Source of the DNA: Parelaphostrongylus tenuis
Lineage: Eukaryota > Nematoda > Chromadorea > Rhabditida > Metastrongylidae
Direction of reading: 5' to 3'
Length of the DNA: 64,000 nucleotides
NCBI GenBank assembly: GCA_019055375.1
Contig: JAHQIW010001244.1
Location: 434,001-498,000 of the forward strand
Shown: positions 1-12,330 of the stretch, piece after piece
Position numbering within the stretch: position 1 is the stretch's first letter
Layout of the letters: each line of letters opens with the position of its first letter
Translations under genes and position numbers: made by a program
The notes under the pieces: generated by a model
The model's database searches: none
The model's input: only the letters and a program-made list of their open reading frames with translations
What the model was told of the DNA's origin: nothing

Positions 1-1030
1 CGTATAGAAGTTACGTTGCCGCTATAATGTTAAGTGAGCCTCAAAAATAACTGTGACTGCCCAGAGTTATTCGAAGAAAAAACTAAAATTTTGTAATCCC
101 CCGAGACAGCTATAATATTCTCAAGCTCTTATTACTCTTGCGCCGGTCACCGAGGTACAGAGCTTGTTGTCAATCATCATGGCACAGGAAATCCTGTGCA
201 GTCCAGCACCAAAATTCGACATTTGAGGAAGCGCTTAACCACATAAAAGCAGGTGACTGGGATTATAGTGGCGATCTAGTACAGCTGTTAACTTATCAAA
301 GCTGCGATCTGTAAAACAAAAAGGCACTCATCAATGTTTCACAAATGCGCCTTTGCATAAAACTTCCTGTCATAAGCTTCCAAAGATGTTAAACATACCA
401 TGTTGAAATTGAATTGTAACGTATAATTTTTTTTCTATCACAAATTCTCTCTGACATATGAAACTGTGCTGTGCAACTACCAATAAGCGCTGCAAAGGCG
501 ATGAGTTACTACCCAGAGTGTAACTCCCGCTATTACAGCGCAGTAAAAGATCATTCAAAAAAGCAAGTTAACTATCAGAATTGCAACTTTTCAAGCTATC
601 GAATGAATACTGAAATTTTACTGAAGAGCCAAGCATTAACGAAGGCGGAGTACACAAGGAGCCTCGAGAGCAAAATGTAATTTCTGTTCGACGTTATCAA
701 AACACAATCAAAAGCTTTGTTTGAAGATTAAGTTTGCAATTACGATTGCTTCCGAGTATCCACTGCAACTATAGTGGTAAAACTTCATTTGGTGAAAAAG
801 CCAAACAGGCACGAATGCAAAGTAAATTGTGCACTCCGAAGAAAAAATCCATTTTATTCTTCATTGTTACAGTTCACTAGAAAAACGTCTCTGAAAATCG
901 AGCATAGCATTAGAGCCTCGCTTTTTTCAGCTATAGAATGATTACTAAAAGTCTAGTAAAAATCTGTGCTCGACGAGAAAACCACGGAAAGGCGCGTGTG
1001 CTATTATTGGCACACGTGGTCACGAACGGG
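1..1030. other. No gene or recognisable repeat
   Basis: AT-rich sequence with short chance ORFs only. From about 920 the motif GCTATAGAATGATTACTAAA occurs; it resembles the dispersed fold-back family described at 1030-1715. Confidence 0.5.
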
Positions 1031-1715
1031 TTAATACTAGGTCTTCTCATAAGCTTTGCAACTACAGCAATAAACACCAATTTGAATAACATACACGGAT
1101 TACTGATAGTCTTTAAAAGCTCCAATCTCGACAATTTAGACTCCAAGATCAAAAAACAAAACATGTTTCTCACTCGAATGTTAGCTCGTTACTTGAAACT
1201 GCATGGCGCATTTATTTGGTAGTGTGATACATAAAAGAATTTTGTACATATAGAACGATAGAACAAAGTCTCCTTCACAGTTTTGATGTAAAAAAACCTT
1301 TAAGCTTTCTCGGAAAGAGAAGAAAATTTCTGAACAAGTGACGACGCTGTGCGCAGCGATTTCAACTACTACCACGAAAAAGCGGGTCATTCAAGAACTG
1401 CGCTATTTTCTAACCTATTTAGAAAAATTCCTCCCCTTCCCAAAAACCCTTCTAGGTTTTTCTCAAGAGAATCATGAAAAAGACTTTGCTCTGTCGTTCT
1501 GTAGGTACAAATTTTCTTATTTCACACTTCCAAACAAATACGCTCTAAAGTTCAAGTGACGAGCTAACAACTTCTAGTGTGAAACATGATTATCTTTTTG
1601 CTCTTATCATCAAAATTGTCGAAATTTGGGCTATCAAATGTTTATCAGTAATCCATGCACATTAATAAATTTGGCTCCAGTGCCAAAACTTATTAGAAGA
1701 CCTAATACTATGCCG
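1030..1715. repeat. Long fold-back element, arms about 320 bp
   Basis: The stretch 1032-1345 reads as an imperfect reverse complement of 1385-1713. Anchors: GTTAGCTCG.ACTTGAA at 1180 against its complement ending near 1571, TAATACTAGGTCTTCT at 1033 against the complement ending at 1713, and TGGATTACTGAT-like words in both. Arms match over most of their length with indels. Overlapping ORFs on both strands share LSF.YK..LPNK because of this symmetry and are not genes. It contains the motif CGCAGCGATTTCAACT near its centre, also seen near 15600 and 55220. Confidence 0.8.
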
Positions 1716-2024
1716 TGCCGTGTATCGCCAGGAGATTTTCTAAATGGAAACGCTTTTTCAGTTCTATTAAGCTTTTCTTGAATAAATTACTTGTCAAGTT
1801 TCATAGCGTTCTCCCTATACGAGACAATCACCTATGTTTTCCCCTCAGTTTGTTTTCCAGGCAGGAACGTACTCTTATGCAACTTATCAGCACTGGTGTC
1901 TTCTTTGTGCCAAGAAATCTCTCAAAAACTCCTTCATTAACGATTTGGCTAGTGTTCTTGGTGATAATGGATAGCCTAGTAATCTGCTTCTAGTAGTGCA
2001 TGTAGGGACGTGGTAGCTCCATGG

Positions 2025-2120
2025 TTACTGACGCGGCATATCAAACGGCAAAGTGCTTGTTCGACCTTCACCCAACACTCTCTTGCAAGCAATCAACTGG
2101 TCGCCTAGAAACGCGTTAAT
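2025..2120 (+). repeat. SINE-1 fragment (tRNA-derived head)
   Basis: Contains GTTCGACCTTCACCC (B-box-like) followed by CACTCTCTTGCAAGCAATCA, the junction shared by the best copy at 33730-34075. Confidence 0.6.
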
Positions 2121-2191
2121 TCGACTACTCCTAGGCTATGCTGCTCTTGAAAATCAATTTATACAGATAAAATCGCGGCAAAAGAAGTATC

Positions 2192-2218
2192 GCTCTAGTC
2201 CTTAGGACGGACTAGAGC
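2192..2218. other. Short perfect hairpin
   Basis: GCTCTAGTCC and GGACTAGAGC flank a 7-base loop TTAGGAC. The surrounding 300 bases hold no gene. No run of T follows, so it is not presented as a terminator. Confidence 0.6.
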
Positions 2219-3819
2219 ACATTGGACGGAATGAGCTAATTTCAATTCAAATCTAGTACAGTGACAAATAATCGCGATAGTCACATGGGTCGATGCAATA
2301 TGAATCGATTGTCAATGTTGAAGGAGACTAAGTTATGATTTTGGTCATTAAAAAATGCTTGAGTGCTCAGTATTTTCGGAGTTAAATCCTATTTTTAAAT
2401 TAAATCCAGTAATGTGAGCTCTACGTCTTATTTTCTACATTGGAGAGGTATGAAGTTTATATCTAATTGAATAAAAGAGTATCCGAAAAAACCGATAATG
2501 AAGAAGTTTACAAAGAAACGATAGGCCGGATGCATTGATTTTTCAAGCTTAACACTTTGGGTACAACAGCTCCTTGACTCTAGCCTCGCCTCATTTTGCG
2601 AGTCGAGCGTTTGTGATAACGAGAACTTAGCGATGCCGGCCACCGAAAAGAAGATTGGTGGTTAGACTTCACACCACGGCTGCTCCGCAGCAGATTTGTT
2701 GGTGCTTTATTTTGGTGTCAATTATAGTCAAGGTTCTTCAACAATGTAATCATTATATCAAAAGAACGCACAGTTGTCTAAAATTTTCCTACTTTTACAT
2801 GCGAAACCTAGGCCCATGGAGTAGCAAGGCATGCTCGAATTTTGTCGCATTTCTTTCAACAGTGCTATAAAACTTGGAATCAATAACATATTTTCTGCAG
2901 TGCACTGTTTTTTAGAAGAAACTTCTATAGAAATGGTTATAGTTAATTTTGCCAAACCGTGCGTTGGCTCTTTTGTTAGCCTATGAATATATGCTTCGTA
3001 TCAAAAAGTAGTGATTTGTAAGACAACTGAGCTTTTTGTTATGATGATTATGTAATAGAAAAACCTTCAAACTAATCACCACTAATAAATAACACTGATA
3101 AACCTGCTATGGAGCGTCGTGGGAGAACTGAACCAGTAACCTTCTTCCCAATACCGGCATCACAAATCGCTCGACAGTGCAAACTGAGCGCCGCCCCCGT
3201 GGCGGAACGGGGCTGGCGCCGTAGTCTTGTTGTACCCAACGTGCTAAGTAAAGATTCATAGTGCGAACTTTCATCAAACTCACTTGACAAATTTCTTGAA
3301 CCTTACACGCGGTCAAAAGTAGTTTATTCCCAACATATTGAATGAATGCTGATAAAGTCATAACTACCAACTCAAACAAAAACTATACGAAAAATCTGGG
3401 TATAGTTGTTAATAAAACAGGGAGTTAGATTTTTCAATCACAATAAATTTGTATTTTTGTGAAGCACGCTAGTTAGTTTTCGTTTCTTTTGTCTAGATTT
3501 CTATTTCGAATAGCGAGAAGGCATTATAACTGCATAGCAGAGTGCTGAGTGATAATCAAAGCTCGGAATATTTGGTGGAGGTGAACTTGTGTTTAACCTT
3601 CACCAAAGCGCGTGTTGAGAACAATCTACCGAAGCTCTTTTTTGTTACCAGTTACGATTGCTTGTTATTACCTTCGATACCTTGAATCGCAAATAGAATG
3701 ACAGCACAACAAGGGCCACGGTAATTCAGTTGACAAGATCTCTCATTTGACGAAAAAAGAGTACAAACTCCCGTCTGAAATTTAGAGTTTTGTTTATCTT
3801 AAGCATTCTAGATATAAAA
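2219..3819. other. No gene recognised
   Basis: Short ORFs on both strands lack splice context or family resemblance. A small GC-rich patch at about 3170-3235 is the only compositional outlier. Confidence 0.4.
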
Positions 3820-4110
3820 AACTGAAGGATAAAGCGCTCACTCTGAGGTTGATCAATCTCTGAACGACGCGCCATACATTCGTATTCAATTTTTAGTTAC
3901 GTTTGCGGTGAATGAATGCATATCTGGCCATTACAATGAGTCGCGGTGGCCTACCGCTTTATCAAGTCAATGATACTAATCCTTCCACACAGTATGGTAC
4001 CAATTTACCGAACCCGGAGTGATGGATGGCTTGATGAAACCATGAGCGCGAGATCAAAACCATTAACCTTGCGTGCGACGTAGAGCACTTTTGACCACTG
4101 CGCCACATGA
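3820..4110 (+). repeat. Repeat family R3 copy
   Basis: About 290 bp starting GGATAAAGCGCTCACTCTGA with GTTGATCAATC, ending GGATGGCTTG..GAGCGCGAGATC and CCACTGCGCCAC. The same order of words occurs at 8505, 21638, 50465 and 54064, all on the + strand. No coding capacity. The end words resemble a tRNA-like segment (CCACTGCGCCAC), so it may be another tRNA-derived SINE; that is inference. Confidence 0.75.
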
Positions 4111-6214
4111 ACTATTGAAAATGTTTTCAAATATCAATGACTGATATAACATTTTTCTCGACCGATATGACCATATCTTTGACCAGTGGCAGCGAATGAG
4201 CACCAGACCACTCAACGAAGTGTGAAACAATGAACTGATCAAAATCTATAACTTTTGCCTCAAGGGCCAAAACACATGGATACATAATAATATTCTAGCA
4301 GCCGACTTTTCTGTAGTTTTGCCTTCTTCAGAGCAAGGAAATATCAGGTTCTTCATAACTTAGTCAGCTAAACACCTCCATAATTTCAACAAAATATCAT
4401 CAAGCCTATGCCATTTGCACCTAAGCATAGCAACTTAACTCTCACAATTTCAGCGCTTTCATGAGTTTCTCAGTGAGTTGTTCAAGTGAAAATCACCAAT
4501 GCAAAGTGGACTGCCATTGCACCTCTCACATCAAAACGATGAGCTCATATACTGCGTCATATCGCGGGTGATAACGAGGCTCAGAGTGCCTTATAAATTT
4601 CACACGGTGAGGTTCCATATACCTATGCGAGGATGGTGACTACTACTTCAAAATCGTCCCCGTTATGCGTCTGTGTCCTATGTGAGCGTGAAGGGCTAAT
4701 TGGTCTAGTCTTAAGCTTGCCGAATAGGTGTTCTTGTCCATGCTTTACTGTTCATATTATGTTGATTTATTGACGATTTATTGACGATATGAGAATGATA
4801 TTGACACATGCGATCTCTACTCTTTACATCTGCGACAATGAAACTAGAGAAAAACAATCGCGGCGAATCATTCGCGGACAGTTCATTAATCCTTCTTTTT
4901 TATCGTATCAAGGTTTATTATTAACTGCAAGTTTGAGGAAAGTAATCAGGAGTTGCGATGTTACTTACAATCCTGCTATGGTAGCAGGAATGGCCAAACA
5001 TGTCTTACTTATGAAATGAAGCTGGTCTTAGTCTTGAAGATCTTAATAAGCATACAGATTATAACTCCACCTTCAAAATAACTTTCTATTACCAGACATT
5101 GCGAAGAGAGGCATAGATTAAATGGTTGACCATTGGAAACCATATGTTAGCAAATGAGTTGTTATGTTTGCACGATGCTCATTTCATGAACGAATGTCCT
5201 AGAAGCTCCCGTTTTTTAGCTTATCTCGAACGTAATAGCAATAGATCTGTGAACATATACCTACTTCTGTTACCAGTGTTCTCAGCTGGAAACTGAATGC
5301 TATCATAATACTGCTTTGAAATGATAGTATAGATCGATTCTCGCAATGAAAAGAAGAGAAGTGAGAAATGTCAAAAAGCATAAAAATGTGTCACTGATGT
5401 TGTCAGATTTTCATGTTTCTAGATTTGTTTGCCATCATCACAAAGCTGCTGAAATCTAAATTCACTTTTCATGGGATCAGAAGTGATAATCATCAAAGGA
5501 CACGGCGCCGTGACGAAAGAAACAGGCGCAAAAATATTATGAGTCTCTTCTTAGTGTAAAAGATGGATTGTTAGGAAACGACGATACGGAGGGGAAGAAC
5601 GAGAGGAAAATTGAGGCCACAGTCGATTTTTACATCTGCTTCAATAAGGAGAATCCGATGTTATATTTCAAGATTGTCGAGCATTGAAGTAGGATAGCAC
5701 CAACTGCTGCTGCGAGATTTCGAGTGGATAGTCCATTGCTCACTGCTGCTGAATGCAAATAGAAATAAGGTGGCAGTCATACAGCTGCCGTTGACAATGA
5801 AATGAATTAGAACAACAGAGATCTTCTCCGTGAACAAGGTAAACACTTATACTAAGGGGAAAATTTGAAAAGTTCACTTGCTCGAAAAGAGATCCGATTC
5901 GTGTCAACTTCTGCATCTGCACAAATCTGACGATATCTCAGCACCGATCGAGCTTGTGAAATATTCAAGAAGATTTCGTCCGATGATGAGAACATTCAGC
6001 TCAACCGTTGATTATCACTATTCATCAATCAGACACTCAAAGCAACAGATGTTCCAATGGTGAAAACATGAATTTCACAAGGATGTGGCAAATCACGGAC
6101 ATGAAGGACGCTTATTTTATTATACGCCTCACATCACGCGCATCTTACTGTGCACATCTCAGCATCTCATGCATTCGTTTCGCTCCTTCGCGTTCGTTAT
6201 TCATAAAGGTGTTC
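4111..6214. other. No gene recognised
   Basis: Open stretches at 5480-6060 carry several stops in each frame and no family resemblance. A hairpin CCTGCTATGGTAGCAGG lies at 4972-4988. Confidence 0.4.
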
Positions 6215-6350
6215 AATTTTTTGCATGTGAGTTCGGAGCTGTTTGAGGAATTCTTCCTTCGTCATGATTCTCGCTCAATGCTGGTCGAACAGATTATTCT
6301 TGCATGAAAACGTGAAAGGTGTATCAAAGCGTTTCCACGTAGACGGAGAT
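6215..6350 (-). repeat. SINE-1 body fragment, reverse
   Basis: Read on the - strand it contains words of the SINE-1 body (GACCAGCATTGAGCGAGAAT, then GAGGAATTCC) corresponding to the ACCAACGCTCTAC.ACATTC region of the copy at 33730. Confidence 0.55.
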
Positions 6351-8504
6351 AGGGTTGCTCCAGACCACCTTTACACCAATCTCTCAGTCCCACTAAGATA
6401 AAGGGATCGTTGTCTCTCAGATTTAGATTCAAAGGCTCAGATTTCAAGCATGTAGAAGAGGAATTGTACAATTCCGAGAAAATCCTATTCTGGGAAGAAC
6501 AGTTTGAGTAACTTTTCTAGTTGCCACTAAAATCTGTGCATGAAATAAGAATAGTCCTATTACCGATAAAACACATTGTTCAATTTAGTATCAAAGCAAA
6601 AAATACTTTCTTATTTTCTTGACGCTCTCAGTCAATCATAGTTGGTATGTGACTTGCCCAGAAAAGGTCCATCGAATTGGTTAAGAAAGCTTGATTTGTG
6701 GAGCTGACTTTGCATCACAGATTAGAGTTATAGGAGAGATCATTTCGACCAGCATTCAGCATCATCGATGAGAAGGACAAAATTCACATAGTGCAGCCGG
6801 ACTCACAGGCACATTCCATTACCTTTGTAGATTATGGACGCAATGGAAAAAAAAAACAGACGAAAGAAGTGAAGATCTACAGAACTGTGAAAACTTGTCA
6901 TATGTAGGAGATATAATGGGAATGTCCACGAACAGCGACTAAGCTCAACGATCAATAGTGATCCAGTGATCGTTTGTTTATGTTAACCGCGAATGTTCTT
7001 GCTGCAAAAACGTTGCTCTCAAAGGAAACATTACACTTTGCTCGCTGACATGATAAAGGTATTGTTCTTGCGAGATCTTTCATCGGTAAACTTTGCCAAC
7101 ACAGTATTGACTTTCCTCAATGTAAAGTTCTGGCTGAGAATATTAATTAGTTCCTATCTACACATTACGCATTCTAAAAAAATGTTACCAATGAGCCGTG
7201 TGTATGGTGGAAGGATTCTGAATGGCTTTTCCCAGTACTCTCAGACCAACCGAAATCGACGAATTTGATTCTGTTATACCAACCTTCGTTAGCTGGTCGA
7301 TTAATTACAAGCTGTCATTGCCCGCAAAACTTTGTCATCCTGGCATAATCTGTCTCAAGGTGGCAGTACTCCTTTTAGGACAGAAAGGCTGACTAGGTTG
7401 CATCTGAGAAATTTCATGCGCGGCTATTTAGCGATTTAGGATGAAAGGTTAGTAGAAGCAGGAAAAAGCAGTGTTACGTTTGTTTCTTCTACAACTTTCG
7501 CTTCGAGACTAGGCTACCTATAGCATCAATCTTTGGGTAAGTAGTTGCAATCGATGCGCGTAGCGTCATAAGTGCGTGATTTCCGTTATTTTGATCATGA
7601 TTTTCTCCCCATTTTAGACAACTTTCGGATTCTTCCTATTATTTCGATGGTCTATTTTCCTTCGTACACTCTCTCATGTTTTGGTGAGTATAAAGTTCTT
7701 ATGCGTGGAGGAAATACGATGGCCTATTACTCAGTCATATGACTCAAGGCATTCAATCAATTGCAGTAATTTATACAAAAGATATAGAAATAATATGGCA
7801 TAGTTATGCTATCCTCTCATTTTATACAATACTCAAAGATAGTAAATGAGAATTAGAAAACAACAAATACTTTGCCAAAGATCATACTGCACTTTGTACG
7901 CGTGTCAGTTCATCAATAACTTCCAACAATTTCCCAATTATCACTGTACTTCATGTTTTAGATGTCTATAAAACTGTGAAAGAGAGTTGATTCTATCGAT
8001 CAGTATATTTATCTCTTAATTTACCTACTTATTCTGCAATATAAACATAATTTATTGAGACGTCTTTTGACAGTGGACATGAGCAATAAATCCGGTGCTC
8101 TACGTAGTTCCTCTCCGTTGGGATGCTCTCAACATGATTATCAATCTCGCCCACTCTAAACCTCTCCAAATAACTTTGTCATCACGTGCAGATAATTTTA
8201 GAGGATTTTGAAGATCCTCTGAACGGCCATTCGATGAATATTCTCCTCCATTCATACGGACTTTTGTAAAAAAAAGAGAAGTGTGAAAATAATAAAAAAC
8301 TATTCAAAATAAAATAATATGTTGGCATGTTTTTAATAACGATACTGGCCGTCAAAAATGTTAAGTGATATAAAAACTATGGGAATTTTGCAACCAGAGA
8401 AACGGAATAGACTCCTTTCGTCCTCATCATTACCTTCATCCCTTTTCTATATGTTACTCCTCTAATCCCTCATTCTTCTCAATTAGTTGGTAAAATCAAA
8501 GGAT
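6351..8504. other. No gene recognised
   Basis: AT-rich; several ORFs below 100 codons without supporting splice sites or recognisable motifs. Confidence 0.4.
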
Positions 8505-8760
8505 AAAGGATAAAGCTGTCGGCGTTGATCAATCCCTGAGAGATGCGTCTTCCATTCGTCTTCAATTTTTAACTCACTTGAGGTGATTGAAAGCATATCT
8601 GGTCTTTATAGTGACTCGCGGTGTCCTTCCACAATATCGAATCAGTGCTGCTTATCTTCGCAGATAAGTCTGCGATCAGGCCAGTACCAATTTACCAACC
8701 TCGAAGGGATGGATGGCTTGGTGAGCCATGAGTGCGAGATTATTGGCTTCTTTGGTAGCT
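8505..8760 (+). repeat. Repeat family R3 copy
   Basis: Begins AAAGGATAAAGCTGTCGG, GTTGATCAATCCCTGAG, then TGACTCGCGGTG, CAGTACCAATTTACC and GGGATGGATGGCTTGGTGAG. A clear match to 3820-4110. Confidence 0.8.
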
Positions 8761-8933
8761 TTTGGTGATTTTTTTGGTAACAATATTTAACTAAGTCAGG
8801 TGAAGAATCTACCAAGCGAACGCCTTCTCTCATTCCTCTAAAGGGTTTTTTATGATTTTTGATGTTACTTGTACTATTATCTACACAATGCTCAAAGAAA
8901 AGCGATATACTGAGAGACTTTTGGTACTTTTAC

Positions 8934-9826
8934 GTCAGACGGGAAAAATTGAAGAATTGATCTCTATCGCTGGACAGGAACTTTTCATAAGAGTGTCAGT
9001 AATTATTTAAAACTTATATTGGGCTACTACAATATGTGTTCGCTTTTGAAAAGGCCTTTCTATAGCGCTGTAGCATTCAACATAAAATTATGTTGCACAT
9101 TCTCCGCTCCGTTTCATTGTTATTGCGCTAATAATTCGCTGGAAGCGCGAAGAGCGTAAAGAGGAGAATGGGTATTAGAGTCGTAAGCTTTATCTGGAGT
9201 TTTTTTGCCAAAGCGGAGAAAAATTCCAAATTCAGCAACAAAAATCGCACTCCACATGTGAGCTGCGCCAGCGCGATCGATATTTATCCACGGTCAGCAC
9301 TCGCCCAGCCCACAGACTAGCCGACAAGCAGACGCGCGGTGTAAGTGGAACCCGATCATGTTTTCGCCGCTACACTGTCGCTGAAACGATCTTTCCAGAA
9401 ATAAGCGCAACGTTGGAATCACCGAAACTTACACTATTGAATGGTACAATTTAGAAACACTTCTGCCTTGCGAGAAATACACGTGTGTGGAGCACAGACC
9501 TTTTCTTTTTGCTACAACGCTGTAGAAAGCTTTTCCAAAAGCAATCAAATTTTCAAATTTTCGAGATTTAAGCTATCAAATGCTTACTAGCAGTTTAGGA
9601 AAAGAGTTCTGTTTAGCAAAATATAAACGTGATAATGATAAAAAAGGTCCGGCACGAGTAAAACATTTTTATTCTGAATGCAACAGCGATATAAAAAGGC
9701 CTTTTTGAAAAAACGAGAGCGTATTGCACTGCTCCGAAATTTAAGCTTTTGAATGTTTTCTAACATTCTTATGAAAAGTTCTTGTCAAGCGAAAGCGATC
9801 GTTTCTCCATTTTGTCCCGTCAAACA
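8934..9826. repeat. Fold-back element with long terminal inverted repeats
   Basis: The left end GTCAGACGGGAAAAAT and the complement of the right end (ending 9826) match. Inside, GGAACTTTTCATAAGAGTGT on the left faces its complement near 9765, and AAAAGGCCTTTCTATAGCGC faces its complement near 9690. Arms are about 200 bp or more; the centre at about 9240-9420 is GC-rich and non-repetitive. No transposase is visible, so it would be a non-autonomous element. Confidence 0.8.
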
Positions 9827-11539
9827 GATAAATACCGAACTTCTATGGTTATTGATTGTACATCGATTAAACGCTTTCTAAATCAATCTTATCGTTCTTG
9901 TCCGTAATAAGAATCTGGTGTATCTCACAATCCCAATAAATGTACAATCTATGACCTCATCTTACTTTCGAGTCTTTTTAATTTATCTCATACGATGTTC
10001 GTTACTTTGAAAGAGAAGGCATTCTTGTGTTTGTCCAAATAAGCGTTCTATTAGTTTCAGATCTCTACGCACATGGCCATAGAAAGAACGATAAAAACAT
10101 GCTGACTCAGGAAACGGGACAGGTATGTGACAATCAGATTACGAACAGTATGTGGAACAAGAAGTGTGACTTGATGATTCATAACTGGAAAACTCAAAAG
10201 CTGAAAATTATACCGAAACTTCAGTTTGGTATGTTTCAGTCAAATTTCCCATATGCTCATACTTCCTGCATGTTCTGCTATGTTCTTAAGAACGCAGCAT
10301 TAGTTTTCACCAAAAATGCCACTAAAAACGAATAAAGCGCGAAAAATTTTATTAGAGATAATTTGAACAAAACTATCTTAAAACTTTTCTTTCATCTACT
10401 TTCTAATGTTCTCGATCATACCCCTATCAGGAGTATACTGGAAGTGGTACAATCTTTAAGTATACTGGAAGTGGTACAATGTTTACCCAAAGTCTAGGGA
10501 AACAGCGAAAAAGTTGCTCGTCTAGTGGAAGACGTGATCCCATTTGCACTTTTACATCGCTTCAAGGAGACTTAATGGGCAAATGTAATGTTGGATTGGC
10601 CGAGATCTAAGCTATCGAATGATCGCTAGATGTCTGAGCAAAAAGCGAGAAAGTTCCTGTACTTGAAAGGTTTCTTTAAAGGTTATAAGAGTAATGCAGT
10701 ATCAATGGGCTTACAAATTTTGTTTAGTGAAATCTGCGTAATGAGTTTACTTTTGGCTTTGATCCTTTTGATAAAATTCTCTCACAAAAAGGTTCCTTTC
10801 AGTAAGGCGGTCAAGCGCACCCACGTGTACATGGCGGGTTGAATGCGCACCGGAAGCGACGTTTTTTCCAACCTGAGATGTAGATGATGAATTCCCTGTC
10901 TCTGTTGTGTGCCTATTTTGTATAATACGATGATTCCTTGCCTCCGTTGCGTGCCAATTTGTATAAGTGTATACAAATCCACCATATGTGCACACATTGT
11001 ATACGTGAATAGAAGTCTCGATGTGGGCGAAAATATTGTTTTGCCCACTTCAAGTCGTTTAGAAAAAAACTCTCCCACCGTTTCGCGTGAATCTGCCCTA
11101 AATTTCTCCAGATCGTACTCCTGACAAAATTACCTTCAACTTCGTTCCGATATTCTTTTCAATCTTCAATCTGATCACGTAATCTTTGAAATTTACATGA
11201 TTGTTAATGTTTCTCTTATCATCATCAAGACTAGATAGAGTGAATAATGTCTTATCTACAGAGTAAAACAACTCCAGCTATATGAGGAATTCACAAAACA
11301 GGCCCTCTGTGAATCTCGGCATTTATTACAAGAATGTTGAGATACGGGCAAAGCTCGTCATTTCCGTTAGCGAGTGACTGCTGATAACACCTGTGGGGTT
11401 AGAACGTGGCTGAGAGCAAGGCAGAGCAAAGACTTTAGTTGGTGTAGTAAAAAGCACCTAAACTCCTAAGAAGGTACACACGAGTTCAAAGCATACCTAA
11501 GATTTCAAGTTGCATCAAAACTATTTGCTTCCACCTTTC
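9827..11539. other. No gene; two short tandem duplications
   Basis: AGTATACTGGAAGTGGTACA is duplicated at about 10432-10480. A roughly 45 bp unit with GATGATTCC.TG.CTC.GTTG.GTGCC is duplicated at about 10885-10968. The remainder holds no recognisable gene. Confidence 0.55.
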
Positions 11540-12330
11540 GGCATTCCATGCGAATACAGATTGGAGCAAATGGGAGCGATAATTTATTACTGGCAATTGC
11601 CCATTTTCGCGTTGCTGATGACATCGTTCTTATAACATCATCCATTAGGCAAGCAAGACAAATACAATTAAATCTCACAAAAACGATGCACTCGAAAAAT
11701 GGAATAGATTTTTAATGTTCCATTTACACTCAATGGAGTAAAAATCTCTAAATTACTGAACTCATTGACCTCTATCTATGTCGGAAACTATATGGTAAAC
11801 GATTGAGCTCCAGAATTGAGCAGCAGGAACTTAACATATGCATCAGAAACTCGGTCGCTATCTAAGTTGGATTAAGAATTCTTCAGGGTTATTGAACGCA
11901 CAGTTGAAATGTCAATGTTAGAGCTATCCAGCACTTTACAATGAAACAAAGAATCCGAAATACTAACCCATCTTATCGATCAAAAGTTAGAGACGCCGTC
12001 CCACACGCCTAACTATCGAAAATCACATGGCCGAACTGTATGCGTTTTCAGAACCGGTGGAGAAAAGCCGGTGTCGACTAAATCCCTGGGAATATCAAAT
12101 GCACAGCAAGAAGGCCACTGACCAGATGGTGAGAGCTTCCGAAAACAGCAGGAGAAAGTTATTATGTTTCAACGAATTCTTAAAACAAGAAGAAGCGATT
12201 GAGTCACTCTTGCGCGCGGTAGGGAAAAATGTATAATTTATCGGAGCCTGCTCAAGTCACGCGGTAATCATCGGGATGACAGGTCATCGAACGCAGATTA
12301 ACATCCAAGACGATGGGTCATGAAGATTAC
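11540..12330 (+). pseudogene. Degraded RTE-type non-LTR retrotransposon (reverse transcriptase C-terminal part)
   Basis: The + strand frames read HFRVADDIVLITSSI at about 11602-11646, the reverse-transcriptase catalytic motif (normally FADD, here VADD), then QLNLTKTM, VPFTLNGVKISK, a degraded .APELSRR, TYASETRSLSKLD and, near 12200, VTLARGREK followed by the 3' tail words also seen at 19740. Frames shift and stops interrupt, so the element is dead. No endonuclease domain is seen upstream; it is 5' truncated. Confidence 0.8.

Noticed and set aside
10747..11078. Overlapping reverse ORFs of 82 and 98 codons
   Set aside because: They cross a tandem duplication and have no recognisable domain.
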